From contig JAFCEI010000037.1 in NCBI GenBank assembly GCA_017609245.1, positions 1 to 6,517 of the forward strand: DNA of 6,517 bases, written 5' to 3'. Each line of letters begins with the position of its first letter. The first letter of the stretch is position 1. Shown here piece by piece: positions 1 through 5,211 of the stretch. Below the pieces are notes generated by a model. It was given only the letters and a program-made list of their open reading frames with translations. It was not told where the DNA came from and searched no databases. Position numbers and translations under genes: made by a program. Source of the stretch: Candidatus Woesearchaeota archaeon (GTDB lineage Archaea; Nanobdellota; Nanobdellia; Woesearchaeales; JAFCFN01).

Positions 1-1
1 C

Positions 2-625
2 ATCACTGGAGAAGACGAGCACGGCGCACTGCACGGGCAAAGAATAGAGCTTACATTTGATGTTGAAGTTGAAAACCATGACTTAAGGATCATGGATATT
101 GACTTTTCTGATAACAACCTGAGCTGCGACAGGTCAACAAGGCTTTATGTTGACATAGCTAACCTGGGAAAAAGCGATGAAGATGATGTTGTATTGACAG
201 TAGTTAATGATGATCTGGACATAGATGAATATGAGGAATATGCAGAGCTAGAAAGCGATGAAGATGACAATGAGGTTACTGCACAATTCGCATTTGATCT
301 AGATGAAGATGTAGAAGCAGACGAATATATCATATATGTCAAATTATACAGCGATGGCAATGATCTGGAATACAGCACAGCAATAACTTTGGCTGTTGAA
401 GATTGTGAAGAAGAGAGCACATCGAGCAGCAGCACATCAAGCACAGTTGTTTCAAGCTCAACAGAAGATAGCACATCAACAGCAGCATCAGATTCTGATG
501 AAGTAGTTGTTACCTCAACAGAGTCAAGCTCTGGTCTGCCGATCAGCCTATTGCTGGGAATAAACGCAATACTGATCATAGCAGTTATTGCTTTAGGAAT
601 AGTTGTGCTTAAGCCAAAAGTATAA
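2..625 (+). CDS. Membrane-anchored cell-surface (S-layer-like) protein, 3' part
   Basis: The frame is open to the left edge, so the start lies outside the window; the ATG at 92 is internal. 207 residues are visible. Residues about 10-135 look like an extracellular beta-sandwich of the CARDB/COG1361 type, with alternating hydrophobic strands and a 'V-DIANLGKSDED' strand-turn. Two cysteines (about residues 42 and 135) flank the domain and could form a disulfide; an N-L-S sequon precedes the first. The domain is unusually acidic, with many Asp/Glu runs. A Ser/Thr-rich spacer (about 137-177) follows, then one hydrophobic helix (about 180-203) and a short K-P-K-V tail. This sandwich, Ser/Thr stalk and C-terminal anchor order is common in archaeal surface proteins, where the stalk is often O-glycosylated. 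The ligand or partner is unknown. The topology is firm; the S-layer label is inference. The other proteins here are lysine-rich, so the acidity is specific to this protein rather than a sign of a halophilic proteome. Confidence 0.8.
   Translation: MTGEDEHGALHGQRIELTFDVEVENHDLRIMDIDFSDNNLSCDRSTRLYVDIANLGKSDEDDVVLTVVNDDLDIDEYEEYAELESDEDDNEVTAQFAFDLDEDVEADEYIIYVKLYSDGNDLEYSTAITLAVEDCEEESTSSSSTSSTVVSSSTEDSTSTAASDSDEVVVTSTESSSGLPISLLLGINAILIIAVIALGIVVLKPKV
416..477 (+). repeat. AGCACATC micro-repeats in Ser/Thr stalk
   Basis: The octamer AGCACATC occurs at 416-423, 431-438 and 470-477, within a stretch of AGC/TCA/ACA codons encoding the Ser/Thr stalk of the surface protein. The copies are short and irregular. 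They look like low-complexity coding DNA that can expand or contract by slippage, not a functional DNA repeat. Confidence 0.5.
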
Positions 626-632
626 ACACTAT

Positions 633-664
633 CTTTTTCTTTTATTTTTTTTCTTTTATTTTTA
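633..664 (+). terminator. T-rich terminator of the surface-protein gene
   Basis: Starting eight bases after the TAA stop, the plus strand is almost pure T, in runs of five, four, eight, four and five or more broken by single A or C bases. Archaeal RNA polymerase terminates at such T tracts without needing a hairpin, and no hairpin is visible. The tract sits in the short gap between two convergent genes. On the minus strand it reads as A-rich, so it should not serve the opposite gene; no clear terminator for that gene was found. Confidence 0.7.
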
Positions 665-675
665 TCAAGAATTAG

Positions 676-1482
676 TCACTTCTCTATAAACTCTTTCATA
701 GCACCAATAAAATCTTCTGCTTCTTCCCTGTATGTGTCATACTCTGCCCCGCTCATCTCCTGGATTTCTCCGTGAGTTATCATCTTGCCCATATTGTAGA
801 AGTTTCTCATCATCTTAGCATACCTCTGGGCAATCAGGCCTTTCTTGACCATTTTCTCCTGGATTATGTCTGCAACATGCTCTGGTGAAGGCGGAACCTC
901 TCCTAATTTCATCAAAGCAGCATGAGCTGCATCAATAACAGCCCAATATAGATCAAGAGCAGCCTTCATTATGTGCCATTTAGAATTGTGCATTGTAGCA
1001 GGGGCTCTTGTATAATAAGTCCATATGCTTTCTGCTGTAGGCCTTATCCTGCCCCTCATCAATAAAACCCTCATTGGGTCAAAAAATCCTGAATCCATAA
1101 GAGCAACACCATCTCTTAATATGTTCACAGCAACAGGATCGCCCACCCTTGCATATTCCCAGAATGTTGTAAGCTTCATGCTGGTGATGTGAAGCCTCTT
1201 GGAGACATCAGCAATAGCCTTTTCAACAATGATTCTGTATGTCTCAACAACTTCAGGCGTCAGGGTTGTTGTAATGTCATCTACTATCAATAAGATATCA
1301 ATATCAGAACCTTTCTTGATCTTGCTGGTCGCTCTTGCGCTGGATCCAAACAAGACAACAGCTTTTAGAAAATTACCAAATTCGTCATATACTTTTTTTT
1401 TTTTTTTTTTTGCAAGCTCCAGATCCTCTTTCCTGTACTTGCCCAGATTGGGATTTTCTCCCTTGCCTACTATGAACTTCAT
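676..1482 (-). CDS. MNT-type nucleotidyltransferase with helical C-terminal domain
   Basis: A 268-residue protein. Residues about 35-130 form a Pol-beta-superfamily (MNT) nucleotidyltransferase fold: the strand 'AVVLFGSSAR' with G46-S47, then D60-I61-D62, matches the GS...DhD signature that binds metal and NTP. The third carboxylate, usually on the following strand, is not obvious near residues 98-104. Residues 110-135 (GDP..VNILRDG..LMD) resemble the tail of archaeal MNT domains. Residues about 148-265 are all-helical and could be a HEPN or KNTase-C-like domain fused in one chain. The RNase motif Rx4-6H is not present in the expected late helix (R226 and H237 are too far apart). The ATG start is supported by a strong GAGGTG four bases upstream. 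The gene is separated from the upstream pair by a terminator-like palindrome and its own TATA box. Such proteins modify proteins, RNA or small molecules; the substrate is unknown. Six consecutive lysines (25-30) come from a 19-base A run. Confidence 0.8.
   Translation of the reverse strand: MKFIVGKGENPNLGKYRKEDLELAKKKKKKVYDEFGNFLKAVVLFGSSARATSKIKKGSDIDILLIVDDITTTLTPEVVETYRIIVEKAIADVSKRLHITSMKLTTFWEYARVGDPVAVNILRDGVALMDSGFFDPMRVLLMRGRIRPTAESIWTYYTRAPATMHNSKWHIMKAALDLYWAVIDAAHAALMKLGEVPPSPEHVADIIQEKMVKKGLIAQRYAKMMRNFYNMGKMITHGEIQEMSGAEYDTYREEAEDFIGAMKEFIEK
1393..1411 (-). repeat. A19 homopolymer inside the nucleotidyltransferase gene
   Basis: Nineteen consecutive T on the plus strand (A in the coding sense) encode the last base of an Ala codon and six AAA lysine codons at residues 25-30, before the catalytic motif. 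It is the longest homopolymer in the window. A change of one or two bases would cause a frameshift before the active site. Confidence 0.95.
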
Positions 1483-1486
1483 TAAA

Positions 1487-1492
1487 CACCTC
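1487..1492 (-). promoter_or_regulatory. Ribosome binding site for the nucleotidyltransferase
   Basis: Read on the minus strand the site is GAGGTG, a six-base match to the archaeal anti-Shine-Dalgarno sequence, four bases before the ATG. It supports the chosen start and a leadered transcript. Confidence 0.75.
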
Positions 1493-1517
1493 TTTTATAT
1501 ATTGTTATGATGTATTC

Positions 1518-1531
1518 TTTTTATATTTTTC
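1518..1531 (-). promoter_or_regulatory. TATA-box candidate for the nucleotidyltransferase gene
   Basis: On the minus strand this reads GAAAAATATAAAAAG. Transcription starting about 25 bases downstream would begin near 1497-1500, leaving a short leader that still contains the GAGGTG site. A second TATA-like stretch, ATATATAA near 1494-1501, lies too close to the start codon to give a leader carrying that ribosome binding site, so it is less likely. No BRE could be assigned with confidence. Confidence 0.45.
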
Positions 1532-1540
1532 TACCTATTT

Positions 1541-1562
1541 CCACAAAGCCGAAGGCTTTTGG
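1541..1562 (-). other. GC-containing hairpin downstream of the TIM-barrel gene
   Basis: AAAGCC and GGCTTT pair around a three-base loop (minus-strand loop TTC). CCA/TGG pairs extend the stem by three with one bulged base at 1544. It is the only GC-containing stem in an otherwise AT-only gap. It lies just beyond the palindrome that follows the TIM-barrel stop and before the TATA box of the next gene. It may stabilise or process the 3' end of the upstream transcript. Confidence 0.5.
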
Positions 1563-1596
1563 AAAAACAGAAAATTTGAATTAATTCGAATTTTCT
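1563..1596 (-). terminator. Palindrome plus T-tract terminator of the orphan/TIM-barrel operon
   Basis: Positions 1569-1596 form a 28-base near-perfect palindrome (14-base arms, one mismatch at 1577/1588) beginning directly after the TAA stop of the TIM-barrel gene. On the minus strand it runs into TTTTCTGTTTTT. A stem followed by a T tract at an operon end suggests transcription termination, although archaeal termination mainly needs the T tract. The same TAA-AGAAAAT start is seen after the NFACT-R gene. Confidence 0.6.
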
Positions 1597-3351
1597 TTAT
1601 TCTAAAGGAGTCTGGCTCCATAATGTCCAGTCCTTGCTTGGTGCAAACTCCCCGACAATATAATTGGGTACTCCTGTTTTTCCAAAATAACTGTGCTGGA
1701 TGTCGGTCCAGCTGTCTCTTGTAACTCCTGGAACAGAAACACTATAAATGCTGCTTCCAAACTCTTTCCATCCTCCAAGCATTGCCTTGTAATCCTGATG
1801 AGCAGGCTCAACAATCACATTCTTTATCCCTGCTTTTTTGATCTGCTCAATAAAATCTTTGATAGGCACTCTTCCTTCTCCAGGCGTAACATGCTCATCA
1901 GCCCAGCCAAAATTATCAGAAACATGGACATGGCCTATTATACCTTCATCAGTAAGCTCCTTTACCTGGCCAGCAAGCCATTTGTTGAATCTTTTGTCAG
2001 CCTGTTCCATCGTCTCTCCTGGCTTTTTTTCAAAAAACTTTCTCCAGGTGTATGCATGCCCAACATCAAATGTTGCCTTGATATGATCTTTAGCCAGTCT
2101 TTCTGCCTCTTCTTTGCCATAAGCTACTGCTAAATCCTCTGCCATCTTATCCCTGGCCTCCAATATCAACTTTTTTAATTCCTGAGGATGTGCACCATAG
2201 CTCTCAGGAAATATGTTTTCAGGAGCAACAAACAATGGGTTCGGAAGGTGTTTTTTCTTTGTCATTTCCATGGCATACTCGCCAGCTCTTGCTATAGTGT
2301 CAGCTGATTTGCTTAGACCAACATCAATGATAGGTTTCATATTCTTCTCTTTTCTTTCAAGTTCCTTCGCCTTTTCTTCATATCCTATTGCTGCTTCTTC
2401 ATATCTCGACATCCTCTTTAGCTCGTCTATCTCCATCTTTGCCCTGTCTATCTCCAGCTTAAGCCTTTGTTTCCCAAATTCATCAGTGGTTTTTTCATAC
2501 TGATTTTCCAGATATCTCAGATAAGGCTCTTTTTTTTCAAGATCTTTCCGTGCCTTTATTGCCGCGCTGCCCCAATATAACGATTCAGCATGCATCCTTT
2601 TTTTCTCTGCATCATAATAATGCCTTATAAACGCCTCTTCATCACTAAGTTCAGGATGATGTTTTTTTTCTTCAGCAACAATATCATCGAATGTTTTCTC
2701 TTCTATGATGACATTACCCTCTTCATCACGCTTATAGTCCATAGGCTCCCCTGTTTGCGGATCCCTTTTTGTCACAATAGGCTCATGCAGGATCATGTCT
2801 TTTCTTATTGCTTGAATCTCTCCGGTTCTTTTGTCAGCCAAATGAAAAACTGCCCTTTCTTCTTCTTCTTTGAATTCCTTGAATTCAGGAAATTTGTCAT
2901 ACATTGGCCTTGACCATTCGCCGGTATGCACAACAACAGGCCCCCCTCTTGCAGTGTCAGCTGCAAAATCAATTGTCCTTTGGATCTCATGAAGCGACTT
3001 TTCCCTTTCCCCTTCACTAAATCCCCTTTCTGTCAATCCAGACAGATTTCCTACAGCAGGACTTGTATGGGTTGACAGCTGAACTGTATTTAGCTTAGCC
3101 AGATCTCTTATTGCTTCTCTTTCGTCAGCACCATAGCTTCCTGGAGTCGGGTTGCCTCCCTGCATACTCCCTTTTCCCCTGCCCATGAATCCTAGTTCAA
3201 CTCTTGAAGCACCCTGGAATATCCTTGCTTTCAAGCTTTCCAGCTGGTCTTTCATAGGAGGTGTAGAAATACCAATATCTTTTGGGCTTAAGCCCATTCC
3301 CTGATACTTATCATCCATTGCTGAATAATATCCTTCACCAAATACTGCCAT
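1597..3351 (-). CDS. Endonuclease IV/xylose-isomerase-like TIM-barrel protein with large central insertion
   Basis: A 584-residue protein of the AP endonuclease 2/xylose-isomerase-like TIM-barrel family (PF01261 type); usual members have about 270-300 residues. Barrel motifs in order: VELGFMG (51-57), THTSP with H95, VVVHTGE with H142, APEN with E378, FDVGHAY with D429 and H432, HVHVSD with H476, WADEHVTPGEG with D485 and H487, VIVEPAH with E515. These line up with the nine ligands of the three-zinc site of endonuclease IV (H69, H109, E145, D179, H182, H216, D229, H231, E261 in E. coli Nfo), including its D-x-H...GEG pattern. Between H142 and E378 lie about 235 residues instead of about 35. 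This segment is highly charged and mostly predicted helix/coiled coil (about 220-340). A further 65 residues follow the last ligand. No signal peptide or membrane helix is seen, so it is probably cytoplasmic. A GGTGAT site overlapping the upstream stop indicates coupled translation with the orphan gene. Phosphodiesterase/AP-endonuclease-like chemistry is likelier than sugar isomerisation; the substrate is unknown. Confidence 0.8.
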   Translation of the reverse strand: MAVFGEGYYSAMDDKYQGMGLSPKDIGISTPPMKDQLESLKARIFQGASRVELGFMGRGKGSMQGGNPTPGSYGADEREAIRDLAKLNTVQLSTHTSPAVGNLSGLTERGFSEGEREKSLHEIQRTIDFAADTARGGPVVVHTGEWSRPMYDKFPEFKEFKEEEERAVFHLADKRTGEIQAIRKDMILHEPIVTKRDPQTGEPMDYKRDEEGNVIIEEKTFDDIVAEEKKHHPELSDEEAFIRHYYDAEKKRMHAESLYWGSAAIKARKDLEKKEPYLRYLENQYEKTTDEFGKQRLKLEIDRAKMEIDELKRMSRYEEAAIGYEEKAKELERKEKNMKPIIDVGLSKSADTIARAGEYAMEMTKKKHLPNPLFVAPENIFPESYGAHPQELKKLILEARDKMAEDLAVAYGKEEAERLAKDHIKATFDVGHAYTWRKFFEKKPGETMEQADKRFNKWLAGQVKELTDEGIIGHVHVSDNFGWADEHVTPGEGRVPIKDFIEQIKKAGIKNVIVEPAHQDYKAMLGGWKEFGSSIYSVSVPGVTRDSWTDIQHSYFGKTGVPNYIVGEFAPSKDWTLWSQTPLE

Positions 3352-3356
3352 AATTG

Positions 3357-3362
3357 ATCACC
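3357..3362 (-). promoter_or_regulatory. Ribosome binding site for the TIM-barrel gene, overlapping the upstream stop
   Basis: The minus strand reads GGTGAT, a six-base complement to the archaeal 16S 3' end, five bases before the ATG. The TGA stop of the orphan gene lies inside it. This fixes the TIM-barrel start and points to translational coupling of the pair. Confidence 0.8.
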
Positions 3363-4791
3363 ATGTAATAAACCTGTGGGATTTCTTGAAATTTTTATAG
3401 ACCTGCCACATCACACTCAATGCTTTTGAACCTGCAGCCTTTTCATGCGTCTTTTTCAGGAAAGGGCTTGGGCCTTTTTTCTTTTCTTTTTTAGGGATAA
3501 ATGCTCCTGCAATCTCTCCAGCACCCTTGAAAACAGCTGCAAAAGGTTCTAATATTCCTTCTTGCTTGGGCTTTGCTTCTGGTTTTTTCTCTTCAGGAAA
3601 TTTCTCACCAGCCTCTTTAAGGTAATTCTTCAGCTCATCACCCAACGCATTGACCGCTTCTTTGATTGAAGCATCTATTGAGCTCAAAACCCCCAGATCC
3701 TCGTCCCTTCTCATCTCTTTGTATCTCTCGATCTGCTCTGGAGTCCATGAATAAGCTCTCATCGTGATGATCGTCCTTCCAACATGTATCGGTCCTCTTT
3801 GATATGCTTCTGCATGAAATGCCATTGCAGGCTTTGTCCTATGGTCCCAGTTTATTATTATCACTGGTTTATAAGTTCCTTTGCCTGCAGTGGTCGCTAG
3901 TGTCTCTATTTCAACCAAACTTCCTTCAAAAGCACCTATTAAATCCTCATCATATGTTTTTTCTTTCCCCTGTAGCCTTCTTATCTGCCTCAAGTAGGGC
4001 TTTAGCCAGTCAATATAGAGCATGATTGTGTCATAATGCTGCCTAACATACCTCAGCGTAAATAATCTTCTTGTTTTCAATTCCCTGTAGGTCCTTTTCT
4101 TCCATTCATAATACTGGTTTAATTTCCTTTTCAAGACTTCCTTGACTTTTGGATTGAACTCAAGCTTGTCAACAGCTTCATCAACACTCTCCCCTACTTT
4201 AACCCTAACTCTGAAAAAAAGGTCAGGCAGAATAGTAAATCCAACCTCTCTTGACAATCCATATACAGAAGAGGGATTTTTTGAACCTCCTTCTACAAGA
4301 TCGATCCAAATCCCTTTCAGCGTAATTTCAGACCCTTCAGGATCAATCTCCTTCGAGGCATCATAAACAATCTTTCCTTTATCATCAAGTATCATGCCTG
4401 TTTTTTCATAATAAGCTGTCCTTTCATCAAGGATCCTCATCTCCCTTACGACCTGGAACAGCTCTTTAGTCAGGTCAGCGCAGTATTTCATGTATTTTGC
4501 TGCCTGATCCTGCTGCAAAGAAACCCTTTGCTGTGTAACGCCAAAAAATGCGCTGGCTTCTGCTGCAGCAAAAATATCCTTTATCTTGTGGACATTGAAC
4601 TGCCAGTCATCTCTCAGATGCCCAATTATCCAGTAATAAATCTCTTCTATGTTCTGGTTAAAAGACTCAAGAATAAGCTTGTATTTTTGGATGGGCTTTG
4701 GAAAAGCTACAGTGTTCTTTCTTTCATCAACATCAGGCTTGTCAAAGCCATGTTCCTTTAATAATGTTTTGATCTCTCCTTCGTTAGCCAC
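3358..4791 (-). CDS. Orphan 477-residue protein, operon partner of the TIM barrel
   Basis: I do not recognise this family. It starts with GTG, seven bases after AGAGGG; an in-frame stop just upstream (4807-4809) rules out a longer start. Residues about 35-130 are helical (FNQNIEEIYYWII, then Gln/Ala-rich helices). Residues about 130-205 look beta-rich (GIWIDLVEGG, FTILPDLFFRVRVKVG). Residues 205-275 are long basic helices with many Arg, Lys and Tyr. Residues 305-347 form a second strand-rich block (KPVIIINWDHR, AMAFHAEAYQRG, RTIITMRAY). A Lys/Pro/Glu-rich linker (about 397-411) leads to a Gly/Ala/Phe hydrophobic or amphipathic helix (412-432), a second Lys-rich stretch, and an aromatic, basic C-terminus. 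No classical membrane segment, signal peptide or catalytic motif is evident. The C-terminal helix could touch a membrane or a partner. It is transcribed with the TIM-barrel gene six bases downstream, so the two probably act together. The coding call is strong; the function is open. Confidence 0.85.
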   Translation of the reverse strand: MANEGEIKTLLKEHGFDKPDVDERKNTVAFPKPIQKYKLILESFNQNIEEIYYWIIGHLRDDWQFNVHKIKDIFAAAEASAFFGVTQQRVSLQQDQAAKYMKYCADLTKELFQVVREMRILDERTAYYEKTGMILDDKGKIVYDASKEIDPEGSEITLKGIWIDLVEGGSKNPSSVYGLSREVGFTILPDLFFRVRVKVGESVDEAVDKLEFNPKVKEVLKRKLNQYYEWKKRTYRELKTRRLFTLRYVRQHYDTIMLYIDWLKPYLRQIRRLQGKEKTYDEDLIGAFEGSLVEIETLATTAGKGTYKPVIIINWDHRTKPAMAFHAEAYQRGPIHVGRTIITMRAYSWTPEQIERYKEMRRDEDLGVLSSIDASIKEAVNALGDELKNYLKEAGEKFPEEKKPEAKPKQEGILEPFAAVFKGAGEIAGAFIPKKEKKKGPSPFLKKTHEKAAGSKALSVMWQVYKNFKKSHRFITW

Positions 4792-4828
4792 TTTTCTGCC
4801 CTCTTTTTATATTTAAATGCCATATAAT

Positions 4829-4836
4829 ATTTATAA
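4829..4836 (-). promoter_or_regulatory. TATA box for the orphan/TIM-barrel operon
   Basis: TTATAAAT on the minus strand lies 38 bases upstream of the GTG start. Initiation about 25 bases downstream, near 4807, would give a short leader that still includes the AGAGGG ribosome binding site at 4799-4804. A second AT-rich element, ATTTAAATATAAA (about 4806-4818), lies closer and would give no room for that site. The gap after the yhbY-like gene is only 62 bases, so read-through from upstream is also possible. Confidence 0.5.
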
Positions 4837-4853
4837 GTTTTGTCTATTTTTCT

Positions 4854-5108
4854 TTATCTCTTTTTTAACACCAACACAAACCCTACTTGCTGCACTATCT
4901 CAGAGCTTGTTTTGTCAGCAAGCTCTTTGAACAGCGCTTTTTTATCCTTTTTTTCCACAGCAGACTTCAAAAACTTGACTTTTATCATCTTCTTGTCCTT
5001 GAGCTGTGATTTGATCTCGTCCATGACTGAGCCTGTCAGGCCAGACTTGCCAACAATTATCAATACAGGCAATATTCTACACTTCTCTTTTATGGTTTGA
5101 ACCTTCAT
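4854..5108 (-). CDS. yhbY: YhbY-like CRM-domain RNA-binding protein
   Basis: An 84-residue protein, nearly all one CRM (CRS1-YhbY) domain. The diagnostic loop is GKSGLT at residues 20-25, between the first strand (PVLIIVG) and the helix TGSVMDEIKSQLK. It is followed by the strand MIKVKFLKSA, a basic helix, and the closing strand VGFVLVLKK. The length matches the bacterial and archaeal family (about 85-100 residues), so the protein is complete. YhbY-type proteins bind RNA through the GxxG loop and associate with pre-50S ribosomal particles; the archaeal role is inferred from this. The ATG lies about 24 bases from a TTTAAA box, suggesting a leaderless transcript, although AAAGGA six bases before the ATG could act as a weak ribosome binding site. 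The neighbouring NFACT-R gene also encodes a ribosome-related RNA-binding family. Confidence 0.85.
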   Translation of the reverse strand: MKVQTIKEKCRILPVLIIVGKSGLTGSVMDEIKSQLKDKKMIKVKFLKSAVEKKDKKALFKELADKTSSEIVQQVGFVLVLKKR

Positions 5109-5128
5109 TTTAAATCCTTTATCAAAAG

Positions 5129-5134
5129 TTTAAA
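5129..5134 (-). promoter_or_regulatory. TATA-box candidate for yhbY
   Basis: TTTAAA, within GTTTTAAAC on the minus strand, is centred about 24 bases before the yhbY ATG, the expected spacing from an archaeal TATA box to its start site. Transcription would begin at or next to the start codon, giving a leaderless mRNA. The box lies within a small imperfect palindrome (5126-5138), and a long inverted repeat abuts it immediately upstream. Confidence 0.5.
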
Positions 5135-5137
5135 ACT

Positions 5138-5160
5138 TCAAGAATCATTATGATTCTTGA
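5138..5160 (-). repeat. 11-base-arm perfect inverted repeat upstream of yhbY
   Basis: TCAAGAATCAT and ATGATTCTTGA pair perfectly around one central base (5149). As RNA it would need to open a few central pairs to form a loop; as DNA it resembles a dimer-binding operator. It sits directly upstream of the putative TATA box, where a transcription regulator would act. The minus strand begins with CATCAAG, as does the neighbouring hairpin. Confidence 0.65.
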
Positions 5161-5164
5161 TGCA

Positions 5165-5183
5165 CAAGGACTTTTAGTCCTTG
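5165..5183 (-). repeat. 8-base-arm hairpin between the NFACT-R gene and yhbY
   Basis: CAAGGACT and AGTCCTTG pair perfectly around a three-base loop. With its flank it reads CATCAAG...CTTG on the minus strand, the same frame as the adjacent inverted repeat 24 bases away, although the inner arm bases differ. It could be a 3'-end element of the NFACT-R transcript or part of the upstream control region of yhbY. Confidence 0.65.
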
Positions 5184-5188
5184 ATGTT

Positions 5189-5211
5189 AGAAAATCTATG
5201 AAAAATTTTCT
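5189..5211 (-). terminator. Inverted repeat directly after the NFACT-R stop
   Basis: AGAAAAT and ATTTTCT (seven-base arms, nine-base loop) begin at the base after the TAA stop. On the minus strand the loop begins with a T run (TTTTTC across the arm/loop boundary), and the second arm adds another four T. A weak stem with T tracts suggests a transcription end, but it is AT-only and could be fortuitous. The same arm sequence follows the TIM-barrel gene. Confidence 0.4.

Noticed and set aside
145..579. 144-residue minus-strand reading frame opposite the surface protein
   Set aside because: It is almost all Ser with Thr/Val/Leu, the complement of the Asp/Glu- and Ser-rich plus-strand gene, with no domain-like pattern. 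It is a shadow.
1137..1165. Rx5H (R159...H165) as a HEPN RNase active site in the nucleotidyltransferase
   Set aside because: The motif falls in the first helix of the C-terminal half, whereas the HEPN catalytic motif lies at the start of the last main helix; it is probably coincidental.
1199..1510. 103-residue plus-strand frame with a poly-Phe run
   Set aside because: The Phe run is the complement of the A19 tract; the frame lies opposite the well-supported nucleotidyltransferase and its promoter.
1602..1814. Minus-strand 70-residue frame inside the TIM-barrel gene
   Set aside because: It is an alternate frame of a gene whose own frame carries the metal-ligand motifs to the end; no frameshift is needed to explain it.
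2590..2913. Plus-strand 107-residue hydrophobic Phe-rich frame
   Set aside because: It is antisense to the lysine/glutamate-rich insertion of the TIM-barrel protein; the Phe/Ile content is what complementing AAA/GAA codons produces.
4840..5100. Plus-strand 86-residue frame opposite yhbY
   Set aside because: The minus strand encodes a recognisable CRM domain with the GKSGLT loop; the plus frame has no motif and no ribosome binding site.
5138..5186. CRISPR-like repeats
   Set aside because: There are only two units, no spacers of regular length, and each unit is self-complementary with different inner bases; no cas genes are nearby.
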